A stretch of 64,000 nt of DNA from Neobacillus niacini (GTDB taxonomy: Bacteria; Bacillota; Bacilli; Bacillales; Cytobacillaceae): the NCBI RefSeq assembly GCF_023715415.1, contig NZ_JAMBOB010000002.1:434001-498000 (forward strand), in the 5' to 3' direction. Shown one piece after another: positions 60,727-64,000 of the stretch; the first letter of the stretch is position 1; each line of letters begins with the position of its first letter. The notes below the pieces were generated by a model, which was not told the origin of the DNA, ran no database searches, and saw only the letters and a program-made list of their open reading frames with translations. The position numbers and the translations under genes were made by a program.

Positions 60727-61131
60727 TTGGCAAAACATGAAGAAGTAAAAAATGGCGTTATTTTTCCAGCGGGGGAAAAAAATCCTTTTTCACAATTTTT
60801 TGTGGGTCAAAGTTATCTTAAAGGATTAGTGTCTGACCCTAATATTAACGTTGGTGTTGGAAATGTGACTTTTGAACCGGGATGCCGAAATAACTGGCAT
60901 ATACATCGTGATGGATTTCAAATTTTACTCGTTACTGGCGGAGAGGGCTGGTACCAAGAAGAAGGAAAACCTGCCAAATTCTTAAAAGCTGGTGATGTTA
61001 TAGTCACTCACGATGGCGTCAAACACTGGCATGGCGCTACACAAGATAGCTGGTTTGTACACATTGCCATCACTGCAGGTAAGCCGGAATGGTTGGAACC
61101 TGTCGATGATGAAACCTATAACAAATTGTAA
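60727..61131 (+). CDS. Cupin-domain protein
   Basis: A 134-residue single-domain cupin. Motif 1 is GCRNNWHIHRDGFQILLVTGGEGWYQEEG (metal ligands in HIH and later) and motif 2 is GDVIVTHDGVKHWHGATQ. It resembles small cupins that accompany aldo/keto reductases and carboxymuconolactone-decarboxylase-like proteins. TTG 60727 is chosen because ggtggagg lies 9 nt before it. It follows the reductase by 19 bp, so the two form an operon. Confidence 0.85.
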   Translation: MAKHEEVKNGVIFPAGEKNPFSQFFVGQSYLKGLVSDPNINVGVGNVTFEPGCRNNWHIHRDGFQILLVTGGEGWYQEEGKPAKFLKAGDVIVTHDGVKHWHGATQDSWFVHIAITAGKPEWLEPVDDETYNKL

Positions 61132-61132
61132 A

Positions 61133-61172
61133 TAATTAACGCATCGAATCATTTGATTCGATGCGTTAATTA
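61133..61172. terminator. 40-bp near-perfect palindrome after the cupin gene
   Basis: A 19-bp arm (61133-61151) and its exact complement (61154-61172) flank tt. It sits one base after the cupin stop. No T-run follows, so it may act as a stem-loop end, an mRNA stabiliser or a protein site rather than a classical terminator. Confidence 0.6.
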
Positions 61173-61505
61173 TGACGGTCATACAAGAATTTTGGTTGAT
61201 TTGTTGAGTAATAAACAAATTGCGTTAATTTAACCATTGAATGAATTCAGTGTCTCTTTATTATAATAAACAGGTGTTGATTAATGAATTATCATTGATT
61301 TTTTTAAGTGTTTTATGAACAGGTTATGACCTGAAAATTGAACTTGCTTAAAAAAATGCGGGGAAAGGAGATGGTCATTATACGAAAGGAGATTTGTTTA
61401 AGTACATTCCCTCAAAAATTCAGTGTAATTTCGGAGTAGCAGTCATTGTAATAGTGGAAAGAAATCGAACTAATTATTAGGCGGTAATAAGTTTCCTATG
61501 CTTTA
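61173..61505. other. Region without a convincing gene
   Basis: Two ribosome-site-like stretches (gaaaggag at 61364-61371 and 61384-61391) lead only to frames of 22 and 28 codons with no recognisable content. A plus-strand terminator follows at 61506, so a small RNA or leader transcript is possible. Confidence 0.4.
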
Positions 61506-61549
61506 GAACAAGCCGATTTCCAAAAGAAAATCAGCTTGTTCTTTTTTTT
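61506..61549 (+). terminator. Plus-strand terminator with no obvious upstream gene
   Basis: gaacaagccgatt pairs with aatcagcttgttc around ttccaaaagaa, followed by T8. On the minus strand its arms overlap the end of the MerR-like gene. Confidence 0.75.
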
Positions 61550-61938
61550 GGAGAGGTATTAACATTTATTAACTCCCATTCTTTAGGATTCGTGTCATCT
61601 GAGGCTACTCCATTGATAATATCAAGGTAGTGATTTGCTTTTTCTTCCATATATTTAGCTCTTTGTTTTGCTTCCTCCAACTGTTCCATAGCAATGGCTT
61701 TTTGTTTCATAATGATTTCATAACGTTCTTGAATGGTAGATCGTCCTTCCAAACACAAGTCTACATAGGATTTAATGTCTTCTACTGACATACCACATTG
61801 TTTTAGATATTTAACACCTATAAGCCAACTGATTGATTCGTCATCAAAAAGTCGATTATTGTTTTTGTCTCGCTGTACACTTGGAACTAATCCTTTATCC
61901 GTATAGAAACGCGGCTGTCCAGGTATCGTTTTAGCCAA
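61531..61938 (-). pseudogene. MerR-family regulator with truncated DNA-binding N-terminus
   Basis: The frame gives 135 residues. It starts at TTG with AKTIPGQPRFYTDKGLVPSV, which corresponds to the middle of a MerR helix-turn-helix (usually TIGEVAKxxxVxxxTLRYYDKEGL). The first helix is missing and an in-frame stop lies just upstream. The rest, NNRLFDDESISWLIGVKYLK and SVEDIKSYVDLCLEGRSTIQER, plus the dimer helix, is normal. The protein probably cannot bind DNA as usual, so I regard it as a decayed copy. An intact relative starts at 62116. Confidence 0.6.
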
Positions 61939-62064
61939 ATTTCACATCGAATTGTTCTTCAGCTATAGGTGCAGGATAGTTCAAGAACAGCAGCCAAAGC
62001 AGAATTAACTCATTTAAATCATTGATTTATATTAAAAGGTAAACTTATGCTATCATAGACATAG

Positions 62065-62078
62065 ACCTAACTTTAGGT
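62065..62078. promoter_or_regulatory. MerR operator in front of the MerR gene
   Basis: acctaa-ct-ttaggt, a 14-bp dyad 37 bp upstream of the merR start. The same half-sites occur at 62666-62679. Upstream lie TTGATT (62022) and TATGCT (62046), a possible promoter, so the site would lie just past the transcription start (autoregulation). Confidence 0.6.
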
Positions 62079-62115
62079 TTAGGTAGGATTTAGATTGGAT
62101 AAGGGTGAGTAGAGG

Positions 62116-62535
62116 ATGCGGAATACAATAGGTGAAGTAGCTAAGAAATTCAATTTGAATATATCAACTCTTAGATATTACGATAAGGAGGGTTTAATTC
62201 CAAATCTTGAAAAGAATGAAAGTGGAATTCGAATCTTCGACGAAGAAGCAGTTTCAGCATTAATTGCCATTGAGTGCCTAAAAAAATCAGGAATGTCTAT
62301 AAAAGACATTAAGACTTTTATTGATTGGTGCCAAGAAGGAGATGAGACATTGAAAGAACGTCTAGAAATGTTTTTGGCTCGTAGAGAGGCACTCCAATCT
62401 CAAATTAAAGAATTAGAAAGCACATTGAATTATATTGAATACAAGGTTGAATATTATACGAAAGCCGTAACAGATGGAACCGAAAAAATGGTTAAAGAAA
62501 CAATGTCTAACCCAAGACTCCTAAACCTGCAATAA
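62116..62535 (+). CDS. MerR-family transcriptional regulator
   Basis: A 139-residue MerR regulator. The winged helix-turn-helix is RNTIGEVAKKFNLNISTLRY plus YDKEGLIPN. It continues GIRIFDEEAVSALIAIECLK and SIKDIKTFIDWCQEGDETLKER, and ends in a dimerisation helix. There is no cysteine cluster for metals, so an organic effector or stress signal is likely. A dyad upstream of its own gene recurs in the promoter of the hydrolase gene downstream, which identifies the target. The ATG follows gtagagg. Confidence 0.92.
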   Translation: MRNTIGEVAKKFNLNISTLRYYDKEGLIPNLEKNESGIRIFDEEAVSALIAIECLKKSGMSIKDIKTFIDWCQEGDETLKERLEMFLARREALQSQIKELESTLNYIEYKVEYYTKAVTDGTEKMVKETMSNPRLLNLQ

Positions 62536-62541
62536 AATAGT

Positions 62542-62593
62542 AAAACCGTCGCCTATCTGATTCGTAACGAGTCGGGTAGGCGGCGGTTTTTTA
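62542..62593 (+). terminator. Terminator after the MerR gene
   Basis: aaaaccgtcgcctatc pairs with ggtaggcggcggtttt (small mismatches), loop ctgattcgtaacgagtcg, followed by T6. Confidence 0.85.
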
Positions 62594-62662
62594 TGTAATC
62601 AGCGTAAAATTGGTCAAAATTTCTTACATAACCTTCATCCCTAAATTTTCTTAAAATCACAC

Positions 62663-62693
62663 TTGACCTAAAGTTAGGTTTAGGGTTTATCCT
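62663..62693 (+). promoter_or_regulatory. MerR-type promoter of the hydrolase gene (19-bp spacer)
   Basis: TTGACC (62663-62668) and TATCCT (62688-62693) are separated by exactly 19 bp, the over-long spacer of MerR-activated promoters. The dyad acctaa-ag-ttaggt (62666-62679) starts within the -35 box and extends into the spacer. Confidence 0.75.
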
Positions 62694-62744
62694 AATAATG
62701 CATACACAATATTCAAGTCAAATAGATATAGGAGTGGAGAAAAG

Positions 62745-63716
62745 ATGAAAGAAAATTTAGCTATTACACAAGAATGGGATAAAGTTTTTTCAAAAAGTGA
62801 AAAAGTTACTCATCGTAAGGTTACTTTCCATAATCGGTATGGAATTACATTGGTAGCTGACTTATATGAACCGAAACAATATGAAGGAAAGCTTCCAGCC
62901 ATCGCTATCTGTGGTCCATTTGGAGCGGTTAAGGAACAATCATCGGGTTTATATGCTCAAACAATGGCTGAGAAAGGATTTTTAACCATTGCCTTTGACC
63001 CATCTTTTACAGGTGAAAGTGGAGGAACCCCTCGCTATGTTGCATCGCCAGACATTAATACAGAGGATTTTCAAGCGGCTGTAGATTTCTTATCCGTTCA
63101 AGACAATGTTAATCCTGACAAGATAGGCATTATTGGCATCTGTGGTTGGGGAGGAATGGCTTTAAATGCTGCTGCTATTGATACAAGAATCAAAGCAACG
63201 GTGTCCTCTACCATGTATGATATGTCTCGTGTGATGTCCAAAGGATACCATGACACAGTGGATGAACATGCACGATATGAAACAAGAAAAAGGTTAAATG
63301 CACAAAGAATAATAGATTTCAAAAATGGAGAGTATGAAAAAGCCGGTGGAGTAGTAGACCCACTTCCAGAAGATGCACCATCGTTCGTCAAAGATTATTT
63401 CGATTATTATAAAACAAATCGTGGGTATCATGAGCGTTCATTAAACTCTAATGATGGATGGAACATCACTACCTCATTAGCATTCATGAATATGCCACTT
63501 TTACAATATAGCAATGAAATCCGCAGTGCTGTACTCATGATACACGGTGAGAAAGCTCATTCTTTATACTTTAGTCAAGACGCATTTAAAAATTTAACAG
63601 GTGATAACAAAAAACTGACGGTGATTCCGAACGCTAGTCATACCGATTTGTATGACAAGACTGATTTTATACCATTTGAGGAAATTACAGAATTCTTTCA
63701 AAGAAATTTGCTTTAA
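62745..63716 (+). CDS. Alpha/beta hydrolase with cysteine nucleophile (dienelactone hydrolase/YcjY-like)
   Basis: A 323-residue hydrolase. The nucleophile elbow is IIGICGWGGMAL, with C133 in place of serine as in dienelactone hydrolases. The Asp region is SAVLMIHGEKAHS and the His is in VIPNASHTDLYD. The N-terminal strand pair VTFHNRYGITLVADLYEP and FDPSFTGESGGTPR are typical of the YcjY-like group. The promoter has the MerR operator, so the enzyme is induced by the MerR effector. The ribosome site is ggagtggag. The substrate is unknown; lactones or thioesters are possible. Confidence 0.82.
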   Translation: MKENLAITQEWDKVFSKSEKVTHRKVTFHNRYGITLVADLYEPKQYEGKLPAIAICGPFGAVKEQSSGLYAQTMAEKGFLTIAFDPSFTGESGGTPRYVASPDINTEDFQAAVDFLSVQDNVNPDKIGIIGICGWGGMALNAAAIDTRIKATVSSTMYDMSRVMSKGYHDTVDEHARYETRKRLNAQRIIDFKNGEYEKAGGVVDPLPEDAPSFVKDYFDYYKTNRGYHERSLNSNDGWNITTSLAFMNMPLLQYSNEIRSAVLMIHGEKAHSLYFSQDAFKNLTGDNKKLTVIPNASHTDLYDKTDFIPFEEITEFFQRNLL

Positions 63717-63774
63717 TTATTTAAAACAACTTTTGATGATAAATGGTAAAGAATTAATAATTAACTTTTACTGG

Positions 63775-63807
63775 ACAGCCAATATGTTGAAATTGGCTGT
63801 TTTTTTA
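63775..63807 (+). terminator. Terminator after the hydrolase gene
   Basis: acagccaat (63775-63783) pairs with attggctgt (63792-63800), followed by T7. Confidence 0.88.
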
Positions 63808-64000
63808 TGTTTGTGAAAAACTGTACTTAAACTCCCATGAAAATAAAAACTGAAAAAGGGCATGAAAAAATAGACCCAGAAAAACCAGTTTTTAAAAAAA
63901 GCTGAGCCTCTTGAAAGATTGTATATAAGATTGGCTGGTACATCGACTTGTGAAACCGTTATACTTAAAATGAAATCAGTTAAAGCTGGCGCAACAACCA
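63808..64000. other. Window end, no gene established
   Basis: AT-rich DNA. An ATG at 63970 opens a frame (MKSVKAGATT) that runs off the window, without a ribosome site. I cannot tell whether it is the start of a gene. Confidence 0.3.

Noticed and set aside
61372-61491. Two short plus-strand peptides after gaaaggag sequences
   Set aside because: The first ATG touches its ribosome site with no spacing, and both products (22 and 28 residues) lack any recognisable feature.
1-64000. CRISPR arrays, tRNA, rRNA, riboswitches, T-boxes and intact insertion sequences
   Set aside because: I looked for spaced direct repeats, clover-leaf 3' CCA ends, long leader structures and transposase motifs and found none that I can support.

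Overview
The window looks like a chromosomal segment from an aerobic, endospore-forming member of the Bacillaceae. The support is low GC, strong AGGAGG-type ribosome binding sites with frequent TTG and GTG starts, a YjcZ-type sporulation micropeptide, SwrC- and Puc-type genes, and an RsbK/RsbM-like kinase-methyltransferase pair. I see no rRNA, tRNA, CRISPR array, prophage or intact insertion sequence.

Layout. 1-4.4 kb: the tail of an enoyl-CoA hydratase, acetoacetyl-CoA synthetase, a YjcZ micropeptide, a NadR-like adenylyltransferase and a nitronate monooxygenase-like flavoprotein. 4.4-12.5 kb: an amidohydrolase with a coupled nucleoside-recognition membrane protein, a GH4 alpha-galactosidase, an SGNH hydrolase, an APH-type kinase, an arylamine N-acetyltransferase and an unusual HExxH protein. 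12.8-17.8 kb: a molybdenum hydroxylase cluster of the B. subtilis puc type, in the order MobA-like, Mo subunit, Fe-S subunit, FAD subunit, XdhC. 18-19.9 kb: an alpha/beta hydrolase and a membrane-anchored hypothetical.

19.9-37.2 kb is the centrepiece, an aromatic catabolic island. A regulator joins a DmpR/MopR-type phenol sensor domain to a PucR-type DNA-binding domain. It precedes a two-component FADH2 monooxygenase (HpaB/HpaC or PheA1/PheA2 type), an extradiol dioxygenase and an FAD synthetase that lacks a recognisable riboflavin kinase half. An IclR regulator lies convergent to these. Next comes a nearly identical second dioxygenase and a complete dehydrogenative meta-cleavage pathway: acetaldehyde dehydrogenase, 4-hydroxy-2-oxovalerate aldolase, dienoate hydratase, 4-oxalocrotonate decarboxylase, tautomerase, 2-hydroxymuconic semialdehyde dehydrogenase. 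An exported Cys-type arylsulfatase and its radical-SAM maturase follow. Read together (inference), aryl sulfates are cleaved outside the membrane, the phenol enters and is sensed, then is hydroxylated to a catechol, ring-opened and funnelled to pyruvate and acetyl-CoA.

37.3-43 kb: a SwrC-type RND pump, a 49-aa small protein, an acidic hypothetical and a nitroreductase. 43-49.7 kb: a four-gene signalling operon (membrane hybrid kinase, CheR methyltransferase, REC-PAS-PAS kinase, type 1 solute-binding protein). 49.7-53.4 kb: PgaC/PgaD-like exopolysaccharide synthase genes, an M29 aminopeptidase and a small hypothetical. 53.6-64 kb is a mosaic accessory region: GNAT, a short-chain dehydrogenase remnant, LysR, a P460-like cytochrome lipoprotein with a DUF4405 membrane partner, lipoproteins, an MFS pump, an aldo/keto reductase, a cupin, a truncated MerR gene, and an intact MerR/hydrolase pair that share the same operator.

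REP-like hairpins built on gggacggttct / agaaccgtccc recur at gene ends across the window. No database search or alignment could be run. Identities are by recognition, and comparisons with published proteins are from memory.
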